DNA from: Chitinophagaceae bacterium BSSC1 | GTDB lineage: Bacteria; Bacteroidota; Bacteroidia; Chitinophagales; Chitinophagaceae | Reading direction: 5' to 3' | Length of the DNA: 64,000 nucleotides | Assembly (NCBI GenBank): GCA_002256435.1 | Contig: NKJC01000002.1 | Span: 415,996-479,995 of the forward strand | In this document: positions 41,630 to 50,143 of the stretch, piece by piece | Layout of the letters: each line of letters opens with the position of its first letter | Numbering within the stretch: the first letter of the stretch is position 1 | Made by a program: the position numbers and the translations under genes | Notes under the pieces: generated by a model | Databases searched by the model: none | The model's input: the letters and a program-made list of their open reading frames with translations, nothing else | Told to the model about the DNA's origin: nothing

Positions 41630-43624
41630 ATGACACAGGATTCACAAAATATAGATAAAAATGATCTTTCAAAACAAGAGCATTCAGCTGAAGGAGAAAA
41701 TATAAATCAAGATCTCAAAGAAAGCGTTAAACATAACGAAGAAGGACATAATCATAGCGGTCCAGAAAATTATGATTGGAAATCACATTTACCACTACTT
41801 ATCTCATTAGGAATGTTAGCAGTAATGTTAACATTTGAATATGGTTTAAAATTCAGAATACTATTTCCTGTTGATCTCATAATTTATATGTTGGCTTATT
41901 TATTGGCTGGATATAATGTATTGAAGCTTGCTTTTATCAAAGCAAAAAGATTTGATATTTTCAACGAATTCTTTTTAATGAGTGTAGCAACAATTGGCGC
42001 TTTTGCTATTGGATCCTATAGTGAAGGTGTAGCTGTAATGGTTTTTTATTCAATTGGTGAATGGTTCCAAGATGCAGCAGTAAATAAAGCGAAACGAAGT
42101 ATAAAGGCACTATTGGATATTAGACCCGATGTGGTTACAGTATTGAGAAATGGTGTAATGCAGGTAATTCATCCAAACGAAATAAAGATAGACGAAATTA
42201 TACAAGTGAAAGCTGGAGAAAAAGTCGCATTAGATGGGGAATTAAATTCAGATACAGCCACATTCAATACCGCAGCTCTTACTGGAGAAAGCAAACCAGA
42301 TACGAAGCGAAAGAATGAACAGGTTTTCGCTGGCATGATCAATCTTGATAAAGTAACTGAGATAAAAGTAAAATCGCTTTTTAAAGACAGTAAGTTGAGC
42401 AAGATTTTAGAAATGGTTCAGGATGCAACAACTAGAAAATCACAAACTCAATTGTTCATTAGTCGATTTGCAAAAGTTTATACGCCAATTGTGTTTGCAC
42501 TTGCAATAACAGTTTGCTTTTTGCCTTTCTTTTTTATACATCCATATATATTCAATGTTTGGTTTTACAGGTCATTGGTGTTTTTAGTGATTAGTTGCCC
42601 CTGTGCTTTGGTAGTCTCCATTCCATTAGGGTACTTTGGAGGGATTGGGTTAGCATCCAAAAATGGGATTTTGTTTAAAGGCTCTAATTTTTTAGATGTC
42701 ATTACAAAAGTGAATGTAATAGTGATGGACAAAACTGGCACACTTACCAAAGCGGTATTTAAAGTGCAAGAGGTAGTAATTCAAGATTTTGATAAAGACG
42801 AATTAGTTAAAGTTGCAGCAGCTCTTGAAAGTAATTCAACTCATCCAATTGCAAAAGCTGTAGTTACATATGCAAAAGATAAGGCAAATCAAATAAAAGC
42901 GGATGCTGTTGAGGAGTTATCAGGGCTTGGTTTAAAAGGAACTGTTGAAGGAAAAAGTGTTCTAGCCGGGAATGTTAAACTTTTAGAGAAATTTAAAATT
43001 GAATATCCTATAGAACTACATCAGCTTGTTGATACTGTTGTTGTCATTTCAATAAATGAAAAATATGCTGGATACATTACAATTGCTGACGAAATAAAAG
43101 ATGATGCAAAACTGGCAATAGACGAAATGCATAAATTGAAAATACAAACTGTTATGTTATCGGGAGATAAGAAAGCAGTTGTTGATAAAGTAGCAAAGTT
43201 TTTAGGTATAGATAATGCATATGGCGACCTATTACCTGAAGGGAAAGTGGAAAAAGTACAAGCCTTAAAAAATGAGGGCAAGCATATCGCTTTTGTTGGT
43301 GATGGTGTAAATGATGCACCAGTTGTGGCACTGGCAGATGTAGGTATAGCTATGGGAGGACTGGGAAGTGATGCAACTATAGAAACTGCGGATGTGGTTA
43401 TTCAAAACGACCAGCCCATAAAAATTGTAACCGCCATTAAAATAGGTAAAATAACCAGAAGTATTGTTTGGGAAAATATCATAATAGCAATGGCGGTAAA
43501 AATAATAGTTTTAGTTCTTGGAGCAGGTGGAATAGCTACTTTATGGGAAGCAGTTATTGCAGACGTAGGCGTAGCATTGATCGCAATTATGAATGCCGTT
43601 AGAATACAACGTATGAAGGTTTGA
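41630..43624 (+). CDS. zntA: Zn/Cd/Pb-type P-type ATPase (ZntA-like)
   Basis: The 664-residue protein has a hydrophilic, acidic and His-bearing N-terminus without an HMA domain (EEGHNHSGPENYDW, about residues 37-50). The transport motif is SCPCALVVSIP (C323, C325), the phosphorylation site is D367 in DKTGT, and GDGVNDAPVVALADVGIAMG follows. The CPC context and length place it in P1B-2 (Zn2+, Cd2+, Pb2+). Placed last in the RND operon, it would move divalent metal from the cytoplasm to the periplasm for onward export. Confidence 0.95.
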   Translation: MTQDSQNIDKNDLSKQEHSAEGENINQDLKESVKHNEEGHNHSGPENYDWKSHLPLLISLGMLAVMLTFEYGLKFRILFPVDLIIYMLAYLLAGYNVLKLAFIKAKRFDIFNEFFLMSVATIGAFAIGSYSEGVAVMVFYSIGEWFQDAAVNKAKRSIKALLDIRPDVVTVLRNGVMQVIHPNEIKIDEIIQVKAGEKVALDGELNSDTATFNTAALTGESKPDTKRKNEQVFAGMINLDKVTEIKVKSLFKDSKLSKILEMVQDATTRKSQTQLFISRFAKVYTPIVFALAITVCFLPFFFIHPYIFNVWFYRSLVFLVISCPCALVVSIPLGYFGGIGLASKNGILFKGSNFLDVITKVNVIVMDKTGTLTKAVFKVQEVVIQDFDKDELVKVAAALESNSTHPIAKAVVTYAKDKANQIKADAVEELSGLGLKGTVEGKSVLAGNVKLLEKFKIEYPIELHQLVDTVVVISINEKYAGYITIADEIKDDAKLAIDEMHKLKIQTVMLSGDKKAVVDKVAKFLGIDNAYGDLLPEGKVEKVQALKNEGKHIAFVGDGVNDAPVVALADVGIAMGGLGSDATIETADVVIQNDQPIKIVTAIKIGKITRSIVWENIIIAMAVKIIVLVLGAGGIATLWEAVIADVGVALIAIMNAVRIQRMKV

Positions 43625-43889
43625 TATCAAAATAAAAAGGGATTATATAAAAAAAAATTTCTCATACCTAATAAGTTCTCGGAGTCATGTATTAGTGTAG
43701 TAAGTGTAATGTAATCTTGAGTTACTTATAAATTGTCCAATAATATTTGACACTATTTAATTTACTTTACTTTGTCTATCTGATAACTTCAGAATAGCCA
43801 AATATAAGTGAAACCCAAACTGTTCAGTACAATACTTAAAATAATTATCATTTTGAAGCATTATTCAAAAAAAGATAAATTAGAAAAAT

Positions 43890-44102
43890 ATGGAAACTAA
43901 AATGATACTTCAATCTGCTATTACCTGTCCGCATTGTGGACACCTAAAAGAAGAAATAATGCCAACAGATGCTTGTCAATATTTTTATGAATGTGAAAGT
44001 TGTAAAACTATTTTGAAACCAAAGCAAGGCGACTGTTGCGTTTATTGTAGTTATGGTTCAGTTCCATGTCCACCAATTCAGGGAAGTAAAAAATGCTGTT
44101 AA
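43890..44102 (+). CDS. GDCCVxC-domain small Cys-rich protein
   Basis: The 70-residue product has CPHCGH, CESCKT, GDCCVYCSYGSVPCPP and a final KKCC. This is the family named after GDCCVxC, in which some members carry selenocysteine; here all positions are Cys codons. The Cys pairs are likely to bind metal. It begins 265 bases after the ATPase and 57 bases before the methyltransferase, with which it may be transcribed. Function unknown, probably in metal or metalloid handling. Confidence 0.8.
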   Translation: METKMILQSAITCPHCGHLKEEIMPTDACQYFYECESCKTILKPKQGDCCVYCSYGSVPCPPIQGSKKCC

Positions 44103-44159
44103 TAAAGTTGAAATATCTGAATACCTTTAAAGCAGAATCTTAATCATAAATTATGGAAA

Positions 44160-44780
44160 ATGTTAACTACTAAAGATCATTGGGAAAAAATTTTTGAAAC
44201 CAAATCTGAAAATGAAGTAAGTTGGTTTCAACCCTACCCCAAAACATCAGTAGAATTTTTAGAATTGTTCCACCTTCCATTAGATGCTAATATTATTGAT
44301 ATTGGTGGTGGTGATAGTCACTTAGTTGATGTGTTTTTAGAGAAAGGATACAAGAATATATATGTGTTAGACATATCCGAAAAAGCCTTAGAAAGAGCTA
44401 AAAAGAGGTTAGGTGCTAACGGAGAACTAGTACATTGGATTATATCTGATATTATTGATTTTCATCCTCCAGTAAAATTTGATTTTTGGCACGATAGAGC
44501 TGCATTTCATTTTTTAACTACTGAAGAAAAGATTGATACTTATGTGCAAATTGCTGAGAGCAGTATAAATCCTAATGGGTATTTGATATTGGGTACATTT
44601 TCGGAAAATGGACCAGAAAAATGCAGTGGGCTAGAAATCAAACAATATTCAGAAACATCCATGTCAGTTCGTTTTGAAAATCAATTTGACAGAATTAAAT
44701 GTATAACCGAGGAGCATGTAACACCATTTAACACAATACAGAATTTTGTATTTTGTAGTTTTAAGAAGAAAATAATCTAA
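44160..44780 (+). CDS. Class I SAM-dependent methyltransferase
   Basis: The 206-residue protein starts with KDHWEKIFETKSENEVSWFQPYP, a pattern of small-molecule methyltransferases, followed by the SAM-binding glycine motif IIDIGGGDSHLVD (about residues 39-51) and an acidic motif II (YVLDISEKAL). An ATG at 44153 is out of frame. Similar enzymes methylate thiols or metalloids such as tellurite; the substrate here is unknown. It is the last intact gene before the attachment site. Confidence 0.85.
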   Translation: MLTTKDHWEKIFETKSENEVSWFQPYPKTSVEFLELFHLPLDANIIDIGGGDSHLVDVFLEKGYKNIYVLDISEKALERAKKRLGANGELVHWIISDIIDFHPPVKFDFWHDRAAFHFLTTEEKIDTYVQIAESSINPNGYLILGTFSENGPEKCSGLEIKQYSETSMSVRFENQFDRIKCITEEHVTPFNTIQNFVFCSFKKKII

Positions 44781-44792
44781 TTTAATTTTGCA

Positions 44793-44930
44793 TTATTTGA
44801 TTAACTTTATCATGTCTACCTGTTTTACAAATTCAGCGAAATAGGCAAGTTCTTTACTATTATATGAAAAGGTATCCAAATCGGTAACCATCGATTTATT
44901 TACCACGAAAAAACGCACAAAATAAGGCTT
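44793..44930 (-). pseudogene. Gene fragment beside the attachment site
   Basis: On the minus strand a 45-codon frame is open from 44930 to a stop at 44793, reading RFFVVNKSMVTDLDTF then YNSKELAYFAEFVKQVDM. The composition looks protein-like rather than random. Starting at Met (44891) it would have only 32 residues, so it is probably the C-terminal remnant of a longer gene cut at the island boundary. No family is recognised. Confidence 0.3.
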
Positions 44931-44940
44931 TTAGCGGCTA

Positions 44941-44964
44941 GGTTCGAGTCCCGTCCGGTCCGCA
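44941..44964 (+). other. 3' end of a tRNA gene (tRNA-Asp-like), candidate island attachment site
   Basis: These bases read as the T-loop (TTCGAGT), the 3' half of the T-stem (CCCGT), the 3' acceptor strand (CCGGTCC) and G73 of a tRNA. The 5' side of the T-stem is wrong beyond the two G at 44941-44942, and there is no anticodon or D arm upstream, so it is not an intact gene. The end closely resembles the 3' end of tRNA-Asp as I remember it from E. coli. This is what integration at the 3' end of a tRNA gene leaves behind. The tRNA identity is probable, the att role an inference. Confidence 0.65.
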
Positions 44965-44991
44965 AAAGCCACTCATTTGAGTGGCTTTTTG
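44964..44991 (+). terminator. Terminator of the original tRNA gene
   Basis: AAAAGCCACTCA (44964-44975) and TGAGTGGCTTTT (44978-44989) form a perfect 12-pair stem with a 2-base loop, ending in a T-run. It sits directly after the tRNA 3' fragment, as expected for the host side of the junction. Confidence 0.85.
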
Positions 44992-45020
44992 CATTTAATG
45001 ATTAGAAATATAGCCCCTAA

Positions 45021-45743
45021 CTAATTATTTACCTTTTTGAAATTGCTATAAACGGTAGTTTCGTACCCTTTGGCTGTTAATTTTGCATTTCCAAAAGAAA
45101 GCGGCAATTCAACTTGCATATGTGTTTCATCTTTAGTGGCAACATAAATACCTGCTTCTAGCATATACATATATTGTTGCTTTACTTCTAGTTTTACTAC
45201 TTTCATAATACTCATATTAAAAGGTTGTGTACTATGAAATGAAGCTCCTGTTAAGCGTTTGGATTGCTTATCAAAATAAAATTCCCCTATGCAATTTTTC
45301 AAATAGGAATTTTGACTTGTGAGCCCTTTTGGATCAATTTTAAAACCGATGACTATTTGTTGATTATCCTCAGAAATAAGGCTCAAACTACCAATATCTG
45401 CTTTTGGAGGATTGGTAGATGCAACAGCATTGTGCTTTTTATTAAATGCTTGCAATTCCTTTTCAGTTGGCAAATGCCCATCATAAGATTTTAGCTGGTA
45501 TTTAGGATTCGCATTGGGGTTAAACTCATAAATAGCTTTGTCTATTTTTGAATTAACAGTATCAAAAGCAGCAGAATGGGTAATATTTTCTGCCTGGAAA
45601 GCATATATATTCCTATTGTCTGTTTTTTCTATAAAATCAGTAGGAATCCCAATTTCTTTTAGTCTATTTAAAACTTGTTCTTTTTGTGAATATCCAATAA
45701 AATTAAAGGCCACTAATAATAGCGTAACAAGAATAGTTCTCAT
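45021..45743 (-). CDS. Secreted protein of unknown function
   Basis: I do not recognise this 240-residue protein. It has a signal peptide (cleavage after GYSQ) and a mixed alpha-beta body with no catalytic motif that I can see. One Cys only (KNCIGEF). It is the first gene on the chromosomal side of the island junction and looks like an ordinary host gene. Confidence 0.65.
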   Translation of the reverse strand: MRTILVTLLLVAFNFIGYSQKEQVLNRLKEIGIPTDFIEKTDNRNIYAFQAENITHSAAFDTVNSKIDKAIYEFNPNANPKYQLKSYDGHLPTEKELQAFNKKHNAVASTNPPKADIGSLSLISEDNQQIVIGFKIDPKGLTSQNSYLKNCIGEFYFDKQSKRLTGASFHSTQPFNMSIMKVVKLEVKQQYMYMLEAGIYVATKDETHMQVELPLSFGNAKLTAKGYETTVYSNFKKVNN

Positions 45744-46006
45744 ACAAAAGGTTTTAGTTTAATAATGAAAATTTGAGAAAGAGAGAGATAGATAATGCTA
45801 CATCAATTGTTATTCAAAATTAAAACTGCAAACCCCTTTTGCTGGATAATTTCGGTTTTAAAAAATTACAAACCTGTGAATATTTGTACCAATTTGTGAG
45901 TTTTTATTCAAAATTGTAATATTCGGATAAAGCGACAACTAATTAATGTTGCAACTATGGCATTTCTGATTCTACTTTGAATCATTTCATTTGTTCAAAA
46001 CAACTG

Positions 46007-47077
46007 TTATTTGACAAAAATGGCGTTGGTAGATCCATAAAATGGAAATTGGAAAAGGTGCTCATTATGCCAAAGTGTTACTACGGAATTAACTGAACTC
46101 TTAGCCGAAAAAGATTGCCCCCCAATAAAAGATTCTCCATCAATTTGAACTACAGATGTATAACTTGAGGTATTCTCGGCATTGAGTGATAGAATTTGGT
46201 TGTTTTTCCAAAACATGGTTTCTCCAACCGCGAGCAAGTCCTTTCCATCAAAACAAAGTGCATTAACTCTTGAATAGTTTCTTTTTATGTTGTCTAGGTT
46301 TGTATATACACCGTTTTTCCAATAACAGGCATAGTGCTTGGGAAGGTAAGGCACATTGTTTTCGGGATCATCAAATCCCCCAACATACACATCATTACCT
46401 TTTACAAAAACAGAATAGGCTTCAGAATATCCCTTACCCAATTGGTTGGGCACACTATTCTTCCATAAAATAGCAATAGGGCCATAGCCTCCTAACAGAG
46501 CTGAAAATTTTGATACTGATCCTACAACGTAAATATCTGAACCTTGAACAAAAACAGCATTAGCTATAGAGGAGTAACTTGTAGAAGTATCCAAAGTAGT
46601 TCTAACTCCATTTTTCCAAATACTTGCATTCCCCTTATATTCACCAGCTATAAATACATCTTTATTAGAAATAAAAAGATTGTTAGCCAGTCCAACCCTT
46701 TGGGCAGTTGGATTTTCAGGAAAATTATAGGGTACCCCATTTTTCCAAAAAACCGGTATAACACTCAAAGAATTTCTGTACCCAATCAAATAGTTATAAC
46801 CAGTAACATATACATCCGTTCCATCTACAACTATACCTGTTGCTTCCAAATTCATATTCCCATTATTGACAAGTGGAACAATGACACCATTGACCCAATA
46901 TGCAGCATTATGCAATTTAGTAATGGTATCAATTGTATAACCAGCCATATACACCGTATGCTTATCAAAACCAGTGTCTGTAGAGACAACTAAAGTGTTT
47001 GATGACCTACTGCAAGACATTAAATGAATAGATGCAATTACAATAAACATTAAACTAAGGGAATAAAAAAGCCTCAT
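46007..47077 (-). CDS. Propeller-like lipoprotein with WKNG repeats
   Basis: Starting at Met 47077 the 356-residue product has a lipoprotein signal (lipobox LMSC). The body contains about six to seven repeats of roughly 45-50 residues of the form 'DVYVAG ... A.YWKNG...L' (for example VFWKNGVPYNF, SIWKNGVRTTL, ILWKNSVPNQL, CYWKNGVYTNL, MFWKNNQILSL). That suggests a beta propeller on the cell surface or in the periplasm. No enzyme motif is seen; binding is the likely role. Confidence 0.75.
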   Translation of the reverse strand: MRLFYSLSLMFIVIASIHLMSCSRSSNTLVVSTDTGFDKHTVYMAGYTIDTITKLHNAAYWVNGVIVPLVNNGNMNLEATGIVVDGTDVYVTGYNYLIGYRNSLSVIPVFWKNGVPYNFPENPTAQRVGLANNLFISNKDVFIAGEYKGNASIWKNGVRTTLDTSTSYSSIANAVFVQGSDIYVVGSVSKFSALLGGYGPIAILWKNSVPNQLGKGYSEAYSVFVKGNDVYVGGFDDPENNVPYLPKHYACYWKNGVYTNLDNIKRNYSRVNALCFDGKDLLAVGETMFWKNNQILSLNAENTSSYTSVVQIDGESFIGGQSFSAKSSVNSVVTLWHNEHLFQFPFYGSTNAIFVK

Positions 47078-47204
47078 ATTTTCAATATTGTATTGAGCAA
47101 TAATCAATTGGCTTTGGGGGTAAGCTCTGATAATTATAGTGCAAATATTTTATATTTCAAAGGAAATTACTTAGTTCTTTTTCAAAAATTGACAAAAGTA
47201 AATC

Positions 47205-47783
47205 CTACTGATTTACCCAATCAATAGCACCTTTCCCATAGTTCTTGAGGCTTTGAATCACTTTATTATTGGGAACATTAATTCGCTTGACCAATTCTGA
47301 TGGGAATATTAATACTTCACCTGCATCATGTCTTGGTGCATCGGCAATAAACACCGTGCTGAGACCTTCCTTTTCTTCCACTAGAAAGCCTATTTTCCAA
47401 GCATCACCATCTTTTACAACAACTGGCTTTAAAGCAGTTGCTTCGGATTCACCAACGGTATCAGCTGCAATGGATTTTAATAATAAGTATCCAGGTATGT
47501 ATACAAACAATGTGTCTTCTAATCGCCCCATTTGCTTTTTCACTCTTTTAGACCTGATTAATAACCCTGCAAAAAAACATAGGAACACCAAAAGGATGAC
47601 TGCAAGGATCATACTACCATCTAAACCCATTAATCTATCTGGCAGCAGATTAGCCAATGGACCTGAAATTTTAACCATGATCTGATGTGCTTTGCCCAAC
47701 ATCATGATCACTAGCACTACGGGTAACAAAAACAGTATCCCACCGCTAATTGTTGCACGTAAAAATGATGTGATAGATTTCAT
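47205..47783 (-). CDS. DUF502 family membrane protein
   Basis: The 192-residue protein has two membrane helices (about residues 10-30 and 55-77) and a soluble part with VYIPGYLLLKSIA and PSELVKRINV, in line with DUF502 proteins, which are broadly conserved and of unknown function. It lies 25 bases after the histidine kinase gene stop on the same strand, so the two may be co-transcribed. Confidence 0.85.
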   Translation of the reverse strand: MKSITSFLRATISGGILFLLPVVLVIMMLGKAHQIMVKISGPLANLLPDRLMGLDGSMILAVILLVFLCFFAGLLIRSKRVKKQMGRLEDTLFVYIPGYLLLKSIAADTVGESEATALKPVVVKDGDAWKIGFLVEEKEGLSTVFIADAPRHDAGEVLIFPSELVKRINVPNNKVIQSLKNYGKGAIDWVNQ

Positions 47784-47808
47784 ATGATTCTATTTAAAAG
47801 AATATAGC

Positions 47809-49902
47809 CTAATTTGAAATAGCAGGAACCGTAAAATAAAACTGACTGCCCAACCCTTTGGTGCTATTGACCCATATAGTACCTGCATGTTTTTCTACAA
47901 ATTCCTTACAAAGAATCAAACCCAAACCTGTTCCCTTTTCATTTGCTGTACCTGGTTCAGATTGATGACCGCCAATATTAAATAGTTGATCTAATTTTTC
48001 TGGAGACATTCCTACCCCATTATCTGCTACTTCAATTTCCCAAAAATCCTGTTTTAATATAGCCTTTATTTGTATGGTGCCATTAATATTGGTAAACTTA
48101 ATAGCATTTGATAATAAGTTTCTAATAATGGTACTGAACATAGATTTATCAACCATTGCCAGCATTTGATTAGGCATGTTCATTTCAATCTTGATTGATT
48201 TCTGATTTGCTGAATTTTGTACAAGTCCTTGAACATTTTCAAACAATGGCAGTAAGTCTATTTCTTCTGGCAAAAACTCCATTCTTCCTGTTTGTGCCCT
48301 TGACCAATCAAGTAAGTCTTTCAACAGGGCCCTAGTTCTATCTGCTACCAATTGGATTTGACTTAAACTGAATGCAACCTCTTGATATTCTTCTTTTTTT
48401 AATTGCCTATCCATCAAGCCACAGAAACTTACAAAAGTGTTGAATGGCCCCATTAAATCATGCCCTAAAATGGAGAAAAACTTATCTTTTGTGTGATTTA
48501 GTTCTCGGAGTCTAGACTCGCTTAGCTTTAATAATTCTTCTGCCTTTTTTCTCTCATTAATATTTCTGGAAACCCCCAAAACTTCCAACTCTCCATTCCC
48601 ATTTAGAAGAATCTGTGAATTGGTTTCAATCCAAATTAAAGAGCCGTCTTTGACATATTGCTGTAACTCATCATGATAATATTTCTTTTCGCTTGGATTT
48701 TCTAGGTATTCCTTAATGGCCAAAGGAATTCTTTGTTTGACCATTTCTGCGGACTGAGCTTCTAATGACTCATTTATTGTTTCTAACATTGCTTCTTCCC
48801 TAGTTAACCCGCGTAATTGATATACTGATGGGCTGATATAGGTAAAACAATTCTTTTCTAAGTTATAAACCCAAATTACGTCAAGTACATTTTCAGCCAT
48901 CATTTTATACTTCTCCTCCCTTTCTTCTAAAGCATCCATTCCTTCAGCAACTAACTGCTCAAGTTTCCTTTCATTTTGTTGTAATTCTTGAAAGGTTATG
49001 GTTCCCAAATAAGACCCAAAAAGCATAGATAATAAAAAAAGATTTTCTTCAAAAAATGTTTGAGAATCAAGGTGTTGACCAAAATAGCCCAATCCATTAC
49101 TAGTTGCCAGTGTCAATCCTATACAAATGAAAAATGCAACAAAAATGGAATAAATGAGATTTGCTTTTCGTGTTAAAAGCAATAACAAGGGGATCAAAAC
49201 AAATATTAAAGATGTTAACCAAAAAATGGACAGGAATAAAACCAAAAAGATAAACCCAATCATTTGAAATGGAATTTCAGTCCATCTATTAAATTGATGT
49301 TTACTATTAAGCCAAGCCCAATAAAATGGTGTAACAAGAAATAAACCAATAGTATCAGCGGCGGTCACATAAAAAGAATACTTGACAATATTGACCATAT
49401 CTTCATGAACTCCTGAAACCAGGTTTCCAAACCAAACCAAAAAACCGCTAGTAATCAAAGATGGAATTAAACAAACTAATAGAAAATAAAGTCCTACATG
49501 CTTATTGCTGGTAAATAAAGGCGCTTCCCATTTTTTTTGAAGAAATTTCACAAAGGCCCATGCAATAAAGGCCTGTATACAAACTATGATGGACGCCATT
49601 AATCCAAAAATGGCAATTTGATATATTTCAGTTGTTGAATTAGCTTTTAGAAAAAAGGGAATGTTTACAGAAAAACTAGATAAAATTATCCATGGAATTG
49701 CCTGATACCGTAACTCTAAAAAAAGGATTAAACTTATACCTGAGGGTAACCAAATTAAGGCAAGATTCCCAGGATGCAAGCTCATTTGATTTATTCCAAA
49801 CCAAGCACTTAAAATCCACAAAATGGATAGAAGCAATCCTTTTTTCCAATGCAACACTAAGCCGCCATTTAAAAATGGTGCTTGGGGGGAAGTATTTTTC
49901 AT
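47809..49902 (-). CDS. Sensor histidine kinase with MASE1 and PAS domains
   Basis: The ATG at 49902 gives 697 residues. The first 300 are a MASE1-type multi-helix membrane domain (LSILWILSAWFGINQM, NLALIWLPSGISL). A coiled stretch, one PAS domain (about 335-460, with VWIWVY-like start and GVSRNINERKKAE end), a HisKA domain with FSILGHDLMGPFNTFVSF (phospho-His) and an ATPase domain (NLLSNAIKF, VADNGVGM, GTGLGLILCKEF) follow. It is a complete hybridless kinase. No response regulator is next to it on its strand, so its partner is elsewhere or is the NarL-type regulator downstream on the other strand. Confidence 0.92.
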   Translation of the reverse strand: MKNTSPQAPFLNGGLVLHWKKGLLLSILWILSAWFGINQMSLHPGNLALIWLPSGISLILFLELRYQAIPWIILSSFSVNIPFFLKANSTTEIYQIAIFGLMASIIVCIQAFIAWAFVKFLQKKWEAPLFTSNKHVGLYFLLVCLIPSLITSGFLVWFGNLVSGVHEDMVNIVKYSFYVTAADTIGLFLVTPFYWAWLNSKHQFNRWTEIPFQMIGFIFLVLFLSIFWLTSLIFVLIPLLLLLTRKANLIYSIFVAFFICIGLTLATSNGLGYFGQHLDSQTFFEENLFLLSMLFGSYLGTITFQELQQNERKLEQLVAEGMDALEEREEKYKMMAENVLDVIWVYNLEKNCFTYISPSVYQLRGLTREEAMLETINESLEAQSAEMVKQRIPLAIKEYLENPSEKKYYHDELQQYVKDGSLIWIETNSQILLNGNGELEVLGVSRNINERKKAEELLKLSESRLRELNHTKDKFFSILGHDLMGPFNTFVSFCGLMDRQLKKEEYQEVAFSLSQIQLVADRTRALLKDLLDWSRAQTGRMEFLPEEIDLLPLFENVQGLVQNSANQKSIKIEMNMPNQMLAMVDKSMFSTIIRNLLSNAIKFTNINGTIQIKAILKQDFWEIEVADNGVGMSPEKLDQLFNIGGHQSEPGTANEKGTGLGLILCKEFVEKHAGTIWVNSTKGLGSQFYFTVPAISN

Positions 49903-50143
49903 TTGGGTATTGATCAATCAAAACATAGTAGGTTATTGTTTTGAAGACCATTCTAATGCAATTTAGGAAAACTACTAAACATAACCCGAAATCGTCTCAA
50001 GTGATTAATATTCAATTATTTACAAAATGTTTATTGATATAAATTGACCTTTTTTGAATACAATTAAACTTTATTAAATACCCACAAAGGAGTATTTATG
50101 GCTTAGTTCAAATAGCCCCAAAAGAAATGGCTATTTTTAATCG

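Noticed and set aside
44941-44964. A complete tRNA gene
   Set aside because: No anticodon arm, D arm or 5' acceptor strand lies upstream, and the 5' half of the T-stem does not pair. Only the 3' end is present.
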